Assembly (NCBI RefSeq): GCF_902167145.1
Contig: NC_050097.1
Coordinates: 174,994,923 to 175,058,922, forward strand
Reading direction: 5' to 3'
DNA: 64,000 nt
Source of the DNA: Zea mays
Taxonomy: Eukaryota; Streptophyta; Magnoliopsida; Poales; Poaceae
Made by a program: the position numbers and the translations under genes. How positions within the stretch are numbered: position 1 is the first letter of the stretch; each line of letters starts with the position of its first letter. Under the pieces are notes generated by a model, which saw only the letters and a list, made by a program, of their open reading frames with translations, had not been told where the DNA came from and made no database searches. Shown here in pieces: positions 23,181 to 34,201 of this stretch.

Positions 23181-23490
23181 TGTTCGCCCCTCGCCCTCTC
23201 CAGACTCGGTGATTCGCAGACTCGGTCAGCTGCCTAGGCACCGGCCACCGGCGTCTGGATCTCCTGCTCTACTGCTCGCCACCTCGGGGGCTCTCCGGCG
23301 TTGGCTTGACGCGGCAGCGCCCCCCGGTAGCCTAGTGTTCGCCCCTCGCCCTCTCCAGACTCGGTGATTCACAGACTCGGCCAGCTGCCTAGGCATCGGC
23401 CACCGGTGTCCGGATCTCCTGCTCTGCTGCTCGCCACCTCGGGGGCTCTCCGGCGTTGGCTCGACGCGGCAGCGCCCCTCGGTAGCCTAG
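23181..23490. repeat. 155-bp tandem duplication
   Basis: Two adjacent copies of exactly 155 bp (23181-23335 and 23336-23490) differ at only a handful of sites. GC-rich, with CTCGCCCTCTCCAGACTCGG and GGTAGCCTAG at the ends. Recent duplication of a GC-rich exon-like segment. Confidence 0.93.
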
Positions 23491-24939
23491 TTCCGGATCC
23501 CCCACCGCCCACGCCCACAGGTCAAGTTATGTGACCCCAGTGAGTAAGCTAGAGATCTTCGGTTCCTCGCACGAGGATGGGGATTTATAGCCGAGGAGGC
23601 TTCCGTGGTTTTGCTGCTGGGATTTTGTTGCTTTGGTGGGGGATTGGAAGCTACTTCCACTGGCTACATATCAAACAGTTGGATCTGTGGATTCCGCAAC
23701 AAATAAGTTTCTTTAAGGCTATTCACTTATCCCTGGTACCTCATACATAAAATTAGTTATTCACCTCTACTGCTGCATATTCTACTTCCTCGTGCAATAT
23801 ATGTAAGATGACCAAATGATTTTTGCTACCGATAGTTGATGATTATCATTTGACATGTCACATAATTGTTTTCTTTTTATGATTTTTCGTCTACTTTATA
23901 TTTCATTTGGCTTACTTAATGAACAATAAGATAGAACAATGAATTGTGAATAAAAGAACTTCTAATAAGCTTATCAGTTGCCCTGCAGTGGTCTCATTGT
24001 AGACTTGTTACAGTTACGGAGTGCACCATATCCTAAAATGTTCTCTCTCCTCTCTAAATTTCTATGGAAACTTGGCTGAGACTAGCCTTCAATTGCTTCT
24101 GCTCTCCATTAGATATGGTTTGAGATAATGTTTGAGAGTAGATTATTCATATATGTTATGGTTGATCTGCTTCGGAGTTGCAGGTGTTCCGGCCATTGCT
24201 GAACATTGCGGTGGGAGTTGATAATTTTAGGAAGTTAAAGATATATTTTAAAACATCTGGTACCTAAGATTACACATCCAAGTGATATCCTAGAGATAGG
24301 AGTAATAGCATTCATATTCATTTATAGATATATGCATTATCATTTCAAGTCTATATTGAGTGGCAGGGCACCTTCCTATTTTTTGCTAAAAATTGTTAGC
24401 ATGGCCTCGATTTTTTCAGGTTTCTATAATATGCAGATCAAGTTGCTTATGTCCTCGATTTTTTTCAGGTAGCCTATTATGTCCCGCCGTGAGATCAGTT
24501 CTCACATAGGTTCTTCAAGGATTCTTCAAGGTTGCTCGATTTTTTCAGGTTGCAGAGATTAATTCAGTAAGTGCCACCAATATTGAGCTTTTATTTCTTG
24601 TTTGTGTATTTAAAAAGGCTAAAATGTCATTCTCGGAAGGAATAATTCATAAAAAAATTCAAGTATGTGTTTTTCTTGTATATGTGTTTTCCTTGTGACA
24701 GGTTGTTGGTGAGGAGCTTGAAGTTTTAACTCGAATGGAGTCAATCTATTTAGCTTAGCTCTTCAGGAACTCCTAAACGTTTCTCAACTGGAAGGATTAA
24801 TTAATATCTAGAATTTGATGTGGTTGTGTATGATGTACTTCATTTTTTGGTATACTATGCAAAAAAACAAATGCCTTCTATGACCATAGTGATTTATAAA
24901 TTTTTAAACAAAATTTTTACGATACTTCTTGTTGTGTTT

Positions 24940-25670
24940 TACGCTTCCACTAAAAAGCAAGTGCCACATTCGCCGTTACAAAGCAGATCGATGATTTACG
25001 TAAATTTCGTATTCATTTACGCTATTTCAGTTCACGTTTTATGCTTAGATCCACCCGAGCCAGAACTTGCGCATGATCGTACGCGTGCGATTTTCACGCA
25101 GTAATTTAGGCCCCCATTCGTCGTTACGAAACAGATCGATGATTTATGCTATTTTGGTTCATGTTTTACGCTGAAATCTACCCGAGTCAGAACCCGTGTA
25201 CGACACGCGAGATTTTCACGCCGTTATTTTCGGGCCCCATTCGCCGTTACGAAATAGATATACGATTTACGCTAAAATTCGTAATCATTTACACGGTTTT
25301 GGTTCATGTTTTACGCTAAAATCTGTCCGAGTCAGAACCCGATCACGATGGGACGCGCGAGATTTTTACGCCGTAATTTTCGGGCCGCATTCGCCGTTTC
25401 GATACAGATCTATGATTTACGCTAAAATTCGTAATCATTTACGCTGTTTTGGTTCATGTTTTACGCTAAATTCTGTCCGAGTCAGAAATCCGATCATGAT
25501 GGGACGCGCGAGATTTTTACGCCGTAATTTTTGGGCCGCATTCGCCGTTTCGAAACAGATCTACGATTTACGCTAAATTTGTAATCATTTACGCTGTTTT
25601 GGTTCATGTTTTACGCTAAAATCTGTCCGAGTAAGAACCCGTGCCCGATGGGACGCACGCTGGTACGGGA
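24940..25670. repeat. Tandem array, about 150-bp unit, roughly 4.5 copies
   Basis: The text GGTTCATGTTTTACGCT recurs at 25156, 25301, 25451 and 25601, with a diverged copy at 25029. The spacings are 127, 145, 150 and 150 bp. Each unit contains GAGTCAGAACCCG, CGCGAGATTTT, GCCGTAATTT, CATTCGCCGTT and GATTTACGCTAAA. CpG-rich short words alternate with T-rich text. No coding content. Confidence 0.9.
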
Positions 25671-26154
25671 CGTGGCTATACCTGGCTGGGGCTTTCTGGT
25701 ACCTCGTCCCTATATATATAGAGTGTAATAATGTTATCTAACTAACCCATATATAGTAGAATGTAGCTAAAAAAATTTCCACTTTTTTCCCTCTCTGCAG
25801 ATCCATCTCGCTAAGTCTGAGGTGGTCACAGAGTTGTCTGGGACAATCGGCAAAGTGGATGATCGCACCGTGATAACCTCCATCAAATTCGTGACAAACT
25901 TAAAGAAAACCTATGGGCCTTGGGGAGCATATGGGGACGACAGGGATACTCAATTCATAGTCCCCATGCAGCCAGGCAGTGGCATCGTGGGCTTCTTCGG
26001 GCATGCTGGGGACTATCTCGACGCCATTGGCATTTACGCGCGTGCGATCCCTACTACTACTACTACTCCTGTGATGGGAAGGTCGCTTGATCGCGGGTTC
26101 ATGGTGCTGATCTCGTTTGATTTCCTACGTTTACTTCAGTTGGTTGCTAGCTGA

Positions 26155-27539
26155 AGTCATCTCGGTTTGCCTCTGTAATAAATTTCGACCAAAATAAACA
26201 GGACCTGAGCCGATTTTTCTGCTTGTTGTTTACTGCTGCTGCTGCTACTCATCATGGCATTCGACTCTATATATCATGTCAGCTATAGCATGTTTCTGTA
26301 CTGTTTTTGTTCCATTCAATCCGTCGTCTAATATGATTTTCACGATCATGCCAAGGCATGTTTTCCATTGAGCAGAAGTAGAGTTTAAGAATAAAAAAGA
26401 AATATGGATAGTGATTGGTGATTACAGAGCCAAACAACCCCCCTGAGCTCACCTTGTGTTGTGATTACAACTAAATTACTTGGCGAAAACTTTGAGTAAC
26501 TCTAGCACGATATCAAGCAACAGATTAGGCCCTGAACCAAGCGGCCTAAAGACCACCATGCCCCAACCTAGCTAGTTTGTCACACCATGTATGTGTGTCC
26601 AGAAAGCTTACTCAGATATACATCGAATTCATTAATGATAACAATTATCCATATCCAGCATAACACGACGTTATTTATTACATATGGACACATAGGTTAA
26701 AAAAAGATTAGAATTGATACATCAAACATCAGAAGTTCAGCGGATCGATCTAGTGGCCTCCACATGCATCGACCGAGAAGACCATAAGCCTGGACTTCAT
26801 CAACATACACTCGTACGCTAGCTTCATCAACATATTCCCCAGGAGAAGTGATGTCATTCTCCCATACTTGGGAGTGTGAATATCTCCATCTAGTATATGG
26901 TTGCAAGTCACTTGCACATTTCCTCGGTGTAAGACCAGGAGATCACTTCAAGGCTTTTCGATGGGTTCAACTAGGTTGTACACGCCCACTGAGGTTTCAA
27001 CCAAAAGGAAAGTTCTCGTTTCTTGGAAGGCCCCCCTTTTTGCCAAAACGGAATTAGGAGTACTCTGTCTTGTCTTCTGCACATCACTTCATCGACGGAG
27101 TAGTGTACCCCTGTCATATTCATTCTACCGTTAGGTGCATACCATAACTAGACTCCTGCATTTACTATGACAGGCCACACCCATACTTGGTTCGTGGTTG
27201 TACGGTTTTCATGGGAGATCGCTCCATGAACTGGTCCTTAAGATTCACATGATTCAGGTGATAAATACCACAAGAAAAACTACTAGTAAGCTCGAACGTA
27301 GTTTCCAAACTACTAGTACACCCAAACATAGTTCAAGACTACCAGTAACCCCGGATCCAATCCAATCCATATCAACCATATACAAATTTTCATGTTACAT
27401 AATACTAATTGCTAATACAAAATAATTAAAATTTTAGATGAAACTTTAACCAAAAATTAAGCAAGGCTAAGCAATTCTATCCATAACAAAAAGAAAGGTA
27501 ATGTAACACCCTAGTTTTCTCAAATTCAAACTTTATTTT
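26155..27539. other. Pseudogene 3' flank and unassigned DNA
   Basis: 26155-26210 resembles the 3' UTR of the paralogue (GTAATAAATTTCGACCAAAATAAA). From 26211 to 27539 no gene or element end is recognised; short open frames have no domains. Confidence 0.45.
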
Positions 27540-28550
27540 TAAAACCCAAACCCTAAATTTTTTATTTTCCTTGGAAGGAGACAAGTTAATATCATTATTG
27601 GTCACATGCGAGCATACATAACAAAGCAACACAATTAGAATGACAACACCTTCTCCCCCTTTTCACTCATGAGATGAGTGAAGCATGGGGAGAATATTAA
27701 GTAAGGGCAAATGCCATGCAAATAAGAAGATTGTGAATTATATCCACCATCTTATATTCCATTTCTCATGGTCACAAGCTTATCACAACGAATTACCTTC
27801 GAGACACACAATGGAGGTATGAAGGTAAAACCATTTAGATGACTTTGGCGAGGCGGAGCGCGTTAAGCATGGGGAGATCACGTGAAAAGAGAAAACGTGC
27901 CTCTACATGAGCATTGTACACCTATTTATAGGGAGACGACAGCATACAACTTCGTATGAGATTACATTAATGCCCCTAAGTTCTATACACACGGTATACA
28001 CAACCTACTAAGGGAAATATGGTATTTTTCTCCACAAGACGTGTTGTGCACACCTCTTTCACTCTCCTTCATATATGTGTTGTCAAGACATACTAAAGTC
28101 ATGGTGAGGTGCTTTATCTGAGCCATTACGACGAAGCTATTGCTTCTCCCGTCATTCTCCAAGACAAAGCTATGGCAACGAAGGCTAGTTCGTTATTCCG
28201 ATACAAAGTCAAAATGGCTAGAAATTGTCAGTTTGAGGACCTTCGGTAAAGACGTGCCTCTACCATGGGATCAACTTGTTTTCTATAATGGGCTGCGAAT
28301 GCATTTGTGTGAAGGGGCCTGTCCCGAAGGTCAAAAACACATATCCTGAGCACGTTATTGAAAACGTGGATTTCAGAATACGCTTTATAAGGCAAAAACA
28401 TAAAACTGTTACACTGGTCCACCGGTCATTGAATGAGTGCCGTTGAGCTCCTTGAATTCTGCGCATTTTCACCTATAAGGTGATCGGACCTCACTGACCG
28501 GTCACGATATTTACTGTTGTTGCCAACTTGCTAAAATAGAAAGAACAATG
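27540..28550. repeat. Eroded LTR and adjacent region of a Tat-like element
   Basis: Short stretches resemble the nested Tat element in the same order: CACCTATTTATAGGGAGACGACAGC at 27921 against 4974; ATTACATTAATGCCCC at 27961; and CGAAGGTCAAAAACACATATCCTGAGCACGTT at 28325 against the segment at 5298. This fits a related LTR plus the promoter region of its antisense gene. Ends are not identifiable. Confidence 0.45.
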
Positions 28551-28620
28551 AAAGAAAAGCAAAAGGAGAAATTGATAAGAAAAAGGAAAAGGAAAAAGGA
28601 AAAAAAAAAGAAAAGCTCAC
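28547..28620 (+). repeat. Polypurine (A/G) tract
   Basis: About 70 nearly uninterrupted purines (AAAGGAAAAGG-type). Low-complexity; the Lys/Glu-rich open frame through it is a composition artefact. Confidence 0.85.
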
Positions 28621-28679
28621 AAAAGCATATGTTCTGTGTCGTCCTCATCCTCAAACGTATGTTGCAAAGCTGTACGGGA

Positions 28680-29060
28680 ATTAAAAGCACTCCCTCAGTC
28701 GAACATGACTGTAATTATGGGTTGGACTGTAATTACAGGTTTGCCACACGTCAATTATTTTAATTGTGAACAATTTTATGGAAAATAATATGGATTTTAT
28801 ATTTTTAGATAGGTTTGGTATAATAAGTATATAAATAATCTGATGATACTTATTTGACGTAATAAATATTAGTATAAATTCAGTTATATTTAGATTTGCT
28901 TGACTTCTAAAAAATAATTGAATTATATTTTTCACACGAACTGGAGTAACACTAACACTACGGCAACGGCACGCATCGTCTAGTAAAAAATATGTTTATG
29001 TTTGTTTTTTTGAACGGAAGAGTAATATTAAAGCTATCTCCGGTAGATCTTCCTACTTCG
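28680..29060. other. AT-rich DNA with a Helitron-like 3' end at 28960-28983
   Basis: CTCCCTCAGTCGAACATGAC at 28690 resembles one end of a Stowaway-type MITE, but no inverted partner was found. CGGCAACGGCACGCATCGT followed by CTAG and T at 28980-28984 resembles a Helitron 3' terminus. No gene. Confidence 0.3.
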
Positions 29061-29500
29061 CACTAGTAAAAAAGAGCTATTTCTACAGTGGGATTTAATT
29101 TTTACAGGTGGTTTCAGTTATCAAACGTCAGTGCTATTTTTAGTGGTGATTTCTTAAGAAAACCGTCACTAGCCTTAAGAAAACTGCCACTACAAATCTT
29201 TTTTATTCTGAATTTTTTGAGTTTTTTAAATTACCTCATATGAAAAACCACCAACATAAAAGTTGTAGATCTCTAAAAGTTATGAAATTTATAGTTAACA
29301 ACTTTTTAAAATCATTTCGACTCTTAAAAATTGCGTTTAAATTTGTCAAATTTAAAATTTAAATTTTGCAAACGACCTCAGATGGGAAAAGTGTAAAAAC
29401 AAAAGTTATAGAACTTCAAAAGTTATAAAACTTTGACTTTGTAGTTTACAACTTTCTCGTTTGAATTTGTTTACAGCCTCAATAAATCAATTTACACTCA
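29061..29500. mobile_element. CACTA element left end (truncated)
   Basis: Begins CACTAGTAAAAAAGAG and continues with subterminal text (CTATTTCTACAGTGGG, GGTTTCAGTTATCAAACG, TTCTTAAGAAAACCG) shared with the complete CACTA element at 37462-39448. No matching TAGTG end was found, so it is a fragment or badly eroded. Confidence 0.6.
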
Positions 29501-30246
29501 GTTGGTTATAATATATGGACAATAAAACTAATACTAATATATATATATATATACACGAAGTAAGTGATAAGCAGAGTGGTAGAGGGGGCCATACGCGAGG
29601 GGAGGTTATGGATTCGATTCCCACCGACCACGCGCGAAAAATGTCGAGACTTGCAACTTTGACGGAGATGAGCGGGCGCCTTCTCCTAGAAGTTCAAATA
29701 GATTTACAACCGTCAGTATTTCTATTGAACTCTAGTACTGCCAGTACAAATATGTTTACAACCGTCAGTATAGAACTTATATCGTCAAAGTATAGAACTT
29801 ATAGGTATCAATGTCACCTAGTATCAAACATTTACGTCCCTATTTTACGTCTACTATAGACCGTGTAACTAGCACGTAGGCGGCGACGGCACGCATCTAG
29901 TGTACAGGACCAAGGGACGCGCGGAAGAGTGCACGGGAGTCGCATTTGTTACGTGTTGACTGTTGAGCTAGGGCTCAATAAACTATCGTGTTTGGTTCAC
30001 GGTAGAATTTGAGAATCTAGTTTGAAAATATAAAATGGCTTGTTTGTTGCGGGTTGTGGTGGCTTTAATTCAGCTATAGTCGTGACTTCTACAGTAACTT
30101 ATCTCTACGAGTCACGTTTGATTTTCAAAGATTTAAAAGTCTACATCTTACATGTTATCCAAGAAACCCCCTCTCACTTGATCCTAAAGATTTTGATTCT
30201 ACGAGCGTAACCACACTATTACTCACAATAATAAATAAAACATTCT
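29501..30246. other. Unassigned DNA
   Basis: Contains a small (AT)n run at 29537-29552 and a tRNA-like B-box stretch (GATTCGATTCCC at 29610). At 29881-29901 CGGCGACGGCACGCAT is followed by CTAG and T, a second Helitron-like end. No protein gene seen. Confidence 0.35.
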
Positions 30247-30906
30247 TGTTGAGTACCATATGTGGCACCTATGAAGGCCGGATGATTCAGTATTATGGCC
30301 CGGACGGTCCGCACCTCAGGGCTATCCCAGACCGTCCACGGTTAGATAAGATCAGACGAGATCTCTTCTTTTCCTGCGCATGTTTATCCATCTAAAAATG
30401 TGGAGTTTGTTGGAGAAGGTCTAGGAACAGGTACAAATCTCCCCTTATATATAAATATAAAGGGGTACGACCGATTGCACGCATAACCAATCGAACCAAT
30501 CAATCTATATTTTATTCCTTTACTTTCTTACCATAGGGATAGCAGTAACGTAACCTAGATTTAGTCTTCTTTCATCTCCATCTTCATCTCTATTCGACTC
30601 TACATCGGCTAAACGCGTCTTAGGTGGCTTGTCGACTCCAATACAAAACTTAGGATCTCTCCTCCCTGACAGGTCCCCCCAGAGGCGATATTCGGGTGTT
30701 GTTGGCGATTGCCACCGCCCCTTCTCGCACGCAGATCGTCCGGTCGCCACGGGTGGACCGTCTGGTTACGTTCAACGCATAGAAGACCAGCTCCTGCTGC
30801 AGGGTCGCTGACCGTTCGGTCCTAAGTCACGTACCGACCGCGCCACCTCAGAGTGCACCGCCTGGCGGAACAAACCCTAGTGTTTGGCACCGATTCGGAG
30901 CCAACA
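30247..30906 (+). repeat. Candidate solo LTR (660 bp)
   Basis: TGTTG at 30247 and CAACA at 30906 form an inverted pair. A TATA-rich promoter-like stretch (TTATATATAAATATAAAGG) lies at about 30445-30465. The last 250 bp have the GC-rich leader character of LTR U5. The flanking 5-mers ATTCT and ATCTT are similar but not identical. Single copy in the window, no internal region. Confidence 0.5.
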
Positions 30907-31633
30907 ATCTTATTCCTATATAGTAGGTAGGAAAGAAAATAACTAGCTAACAAAGGTAGAACTAACATATGATGTACAAGAGTTATACTATACCATTAAA
31001 TATGAATGTGTGTAACTGCAACACATGGGCATTGTACCATATATAAAGCACTAGTTTTCACGGTTTTCGCCGTTGTCATGCTCCCTCATATTTAAATGGT
31101 AAAAAAGCTAAACTTATGCGCAAATGGGGGTTTGAACCATGGTTGTTGAGCCAACAAAGCACGTCTTTTGTCCTTATGCTTTATCCTCTATACACAAACA
31201 TAAATAAAAACCGTAGCAACATATAGACACTTTGCTAGTATAGTCCAATTATAAAACTAACTATACTTAATAATCATAATTGGTATTTAAATATTTGACA
31301 CGTCACAAGCCAAATTTGAGTCACGGGAACCGAACACCCTCTAAAATACACCTATAGAACTACAAGCTATTTACTATTGAACAGCTCCATCCTAGGCGTC
31401 CGGCTCCAGGGGGCGACACCAGGTTATGCTACCGGCTACCCTGGTGCACAGGCACCATGGTAGATAACTAGATACTAAGATACCGATTTTATTATCAGTA
31501 CATTGGTTAATATTTACTGTATATAATATAAAATATTTATTTATTGCTTTTGTTTTGGTAGTACACCACCTTAATTTTCGTTACCAGCTTCGTCCCTATG
31601 CGTTAACCAACAACAACAGCTGGCATCATGTTG
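30907..31633. other. Unassigned AT-rich DNA left of the MULE
   Basis: No gene. A CTAG-ending stretch at about 31210-31237 (CCGTAGCAACATATAG...TTTGCTAG) faintly resembles a Helitron 3' end. 31131-31160 has a tRNA-like GGTTTGAACC. Confidence 0.3.
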
Positions 31634-31642
31634 TCTCCGGAA
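31634..31642. repeat. MULE target-site duplication TCTCCGGAA (left)
   Basis: The 9-mer TCTCCGGAA occurs exactly outside both element ends (right copy 36951-36959). A 9-bp duplication is the hallmark of Mutator-superfamily insertion. Confidence 0.95.
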
Positions 31643-31935
31643 CCGAATTTTTTGTTTTTTAGCCCCTTCCGAGTCAAAAATTTACGTTTGGATCCCCAGA
31701 AATTTTATTTGCACGTTTGGACCCGAAGCTCGGCGCCACAGGCTATGGCGCCGAGGTAACACAGCTCGGCGCTATAGCCTATGGCGCCGAGCTTCGGGTC
31801 CAAACGTGCAAATAAAATTTCTGGGGGTCCAAACGTAGGCGCTATAGCCTATGGCGCCGAGCTTCGTGACGTGGCAGTCCCGCGTGGCACCTAGCTCGGC
31901 GCCACAGATCTTGGCGCCGAGCTAGGAAAAACCCG
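31643..31935. repeat. MULE left terminal inverted repeat with palindromes
   Basis: Starts CCGAATTTTTTG. Palindromes built on CTCGGCGCC...GGCGCCGAG lie at 31728-31756, 31763-31793, 31837-31864 and 31893-31923. In addition 31683-31754 and 31764-31837 are inverted copies of one another around a 9-base spacer and can form a hairpin of about 72 bp. Compared with the right repeat, the TATA stretch is lost. Confidence 0.85.
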
Positions 31936-32867
31936 CAAACTGCCTTCTCTCTGCGTGTTTCTTCTCTTCTCGTCTCATTCCAAACCACGCCGCCGCCGTC
32001 TACGAAATCGCCGCCGCCGCCCGCCCTAGCTCCGGCTCCGGATCGCCGCCCGCCCGCCTCCGCCCGAGCTCCGGCTCGCCGCCGCCCGCCCGCCCCTGCC
32101 CAGTTCGGGCTCGCCGCCGCGAGCTCCGCCCGAGCTCCGCCCGAGCTCCGCCGCCCGCCCGCCCCGAGCTCGCCCCGAGCTCCGCCCGTAGCCGCCCGCC
32201 CCACGCAGGCCACTGCCGCCCCGAGCTCGCCCGCAGTGCACTGCCGACCAGTCCCCGCCGCCCGGAGTCCGGCCAACGATCGGCCACCGCCCGCTCCGGC
32301 CCCGGTAGCTCCCTCCCCCACTGCCGACCAGTGTTTTTTTTAATTTCTTAGTTTGTAAACTAGTAGTAATTAGTTAGGTATCCACTTATTTATTGTTTAG
32401 TAAATAGTTAGATATTTTGTTGTTAGTGTTTATTAAAATAGTTAGCTAGTTTGTTGCGTAGTATATTGTTAGTGTTTAGTAAATTCTTAGTGATTATATA
32501 GTTACCATTTTGTTTAGCGTATTGATATTACTTGTTTTCTGTGTTGGCAACCATCGTGTTGTCGTTTATTCGCAGGTTCTATAAACATCACTTTACAGGG
32601 GAGGTGCTGCCAAATTTTTTACTGACAATTGGTTTTTTTGTACGTAGGTGTTCGTCCGACTTAACCTTCTCCACCGTTAGCTGGACTCGTACGCGTTCTC
32701 AGGTATACATAGTTTTCGTACATTATTTATAGATTATGTAATTTCGTTTGATGTGTTCATTTAATATTTACTGTATAGTTATTAGTTAATATATATTTAT
32801 TACTTAGTAAGTTAGTAGGCTTAAGTTATATAGCCATTATTGAGTTAGTAATCCATTTTTGCAATAG
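31936..32867 (+). other. Presumed leader of the MULE + gene, with a GC-rich block
   Basis: 31980-32330 is a CCGCCGCC/GAGCTCCGCCCG-rich low-complexity block. Then AT-rich intron-like DNA follows, with GTTTATTCGCAG (32574) and CTCAG followed by GTATAC (32701) as possible splice sites. No coding assignment. Confidence 0.4.
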
Positions 32868-34201
32868 ATGGACAGCTTAGTAACACTATACCATGGAGGA
32901 AGGGTGGAGATAGATGCTTATGGGAGTGTTACTTTTGATGGTATGAAGATCGTGACCATGTTGTTTGTTGAAAGACCATCTTTTGACCAGCTTTTGGCTC
33001 GAGCTTGTGAGGAGATTAGATGCGACATAAACGACCCTAGAATATCAATTCAGGGTTTGTTGTCCCATATTACATATGGAACAGTTGTCCGATGGTTGAT
33101 CTCCATTACCTCAGAAGATGATTGGGTGATATATTTAAGAATTGTGAAGACGATGGTTCCACCATGTTTGGATGTGGTTGTTCAAAAGTTACCTGTTAGT
33201 CATTGCGAAGGTCCAGTCGGGTTATCTCCACAAATGCCAAATGCATCTCGTATTGAAGCTCCTTTGGTAGAGCTTCATGAAGAAGTCGTTGTTGTGCCCG
33301 ATGCTCAATCGGGTCCGCACGAGTATGGGATTTCTCGTCCTATTCCTGGCGTTTGTGGGGCTTCTAATGCGGTGGTACCCCCCAAGAGATCCCATTGACC
33401 CAGGATCCAGTTCACGATCATCCTAGTAAGTGTCTTCGACACATTGTTCGTATCCATCGTTATTTCGTTTGATTAGACTTTTTAATGTGGTTTTTCTTGC
33501 TCCGACCCGATGCAGGATCTCCACATATCGATAATCCTTGATAGAGTGGTAACTACTTCTTTACTAAAATTAGAGATTTGAATTCAATGTTTTATGTCTA
33601 GTTTTGAGCATCCTAATGGCTTAACTTGTGATAGGGAAACGCTATGCTCGTATCTGTTGTTGAACTCGAGCGTATCTCACAGAGAACTTCAGATACTACT
33701 ACGCTATCGTTACTATCAGTGAGTATCAATGTCTAACAGAAAACTTGTTTATTTGTATGTTGTAACATATGTCTTTAACTAATATTTCGATTACAGAGGG
33801 TATCACGTCGTCTTCGTCGTGCAGCGGCTCGGTGTGGATGCCGGTCTCTAGCGGGCGTTGACGTGCAGCTGCCTGTGCCTCGTATGCAGCAGGACGTTCA
33901 GCCTCCCATTTGTGCAGTTGGACCATCTACAGCAGGACTCAGCTCGTCGCGATCGACGCGGGACACGTTTGAGAACGTGGCCCAGGACGACGAGGACGAT
34001 GACGATGACGATGACGACGACGACGCTGGCGCTGGCGCTGGCGTCACAGGTCAGGTGGAGATTGGACCGTCTCAGTTGCAGGATGCTCCTACAACTCAGC
34101 CATCACAGCTGACACCACGTAGAAGGCGTCCACGAGACCCTTACACTCCAGGCACCGACGCTCTTGGGGCCAAGGGCAAGGGTAAGTCTAGGAGGAAATG
34201 A
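32868..34201 (+). pseudogene. MULE transposase N-terminus joined to a plant-mobile-domain-type C-terminus (catalytic region missing)
   Basis: Exons 32868-33425, 33516-33548, 33635-33718 and 33797-34201 have GT-AG borders and are all in phase 0. Exon 1 (MDSLVTLYHGGRVEIDAYG, LFVERPSFDQLLARA) resembles the N-terminal region of grass MULE transposases. The last exons (RRLRRAAARCGCRS, an Asp run encoded by GAC/GAT repeats at 33990-34030, PRRRRPRDPYTPG, GKGKSRRK) resemble the C-terminus of plant mobile domain proteins carried by such elements. The DDE catalytic core, the zinc knuckle and the mobile domain itself are absent, so an internal deletion is inferred. One in-frame TGA at 33396-33398 interrupts the spliced frame. 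The promoter side of this gene has lost its TATA box. Confidence 0.65.

Larger units (their letters stand above)
22879..25720. mobile_element. 2.8-kb insertion block of unknown class in the pseudogene intron
   Basis: The block carries a GC-rich exon-like part (23040-23560), AT-rich introns-like DNA and a tandem array (24940-25670). Its ends show a weak inverted similarity (TACAGGAAGCCCCG near 22910; the complement of CTGGGGCTTTCTGGTA near 25690), which would suit a gene-capturing DNA transposon. I could not find a clean target duplication. No intact coding frame is present. Confidence 0.35.
21570..26154 (+). pseudogene. Jacalin-domain pseudogene (truncated paralogue of the dirigent-jacalin gene)
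   Basis: Two exons, 21570-21734 and 25801-26154, match the two jacalin exons of the gene at 40440: SPMDITETSKHLESITVC, AFSYVDYAGEKHSTG, GGSGGQPET, then SEVVTELSGTIGKVDDRTV and [12 protein letters not shown]. The donor GTAAGT (21735) and acceptor CTCTCTGCAG (25800) are intact and in phase 0. Upstream of residue GSPMD the frame is shifted by a small deletion and meets a TAG at 21549. The dirigent exons are absent, and the C-terminus runs about 35 residues past the normal end. The intron is about 4.07 kb against 103 bp in the paralogue, because transposons entered it. Confidence 0.85.

Noticed and set aside
28548..28763. Lys/Glu-rich 71-codon protein
   Set aside because: Translation of a purine-only tract; no start context, no domain.
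31040..31237. A Helitron bounded by CTAG sequences at both sides
   Set aside because: The spacing of the hairpin to CTAG is wrong on the left and no TC-type 5' end was found; CTAG is too frequent to rely on.
31842..32321. Long minus-strand frames rich in Gly/Ala/Arg
   Set aside because: All three minus frames are open because of the CCGCCGCC/GAGCTCCGCCC low-complexity block in the MULE leader; the frames mirror base composition and carry no domain.
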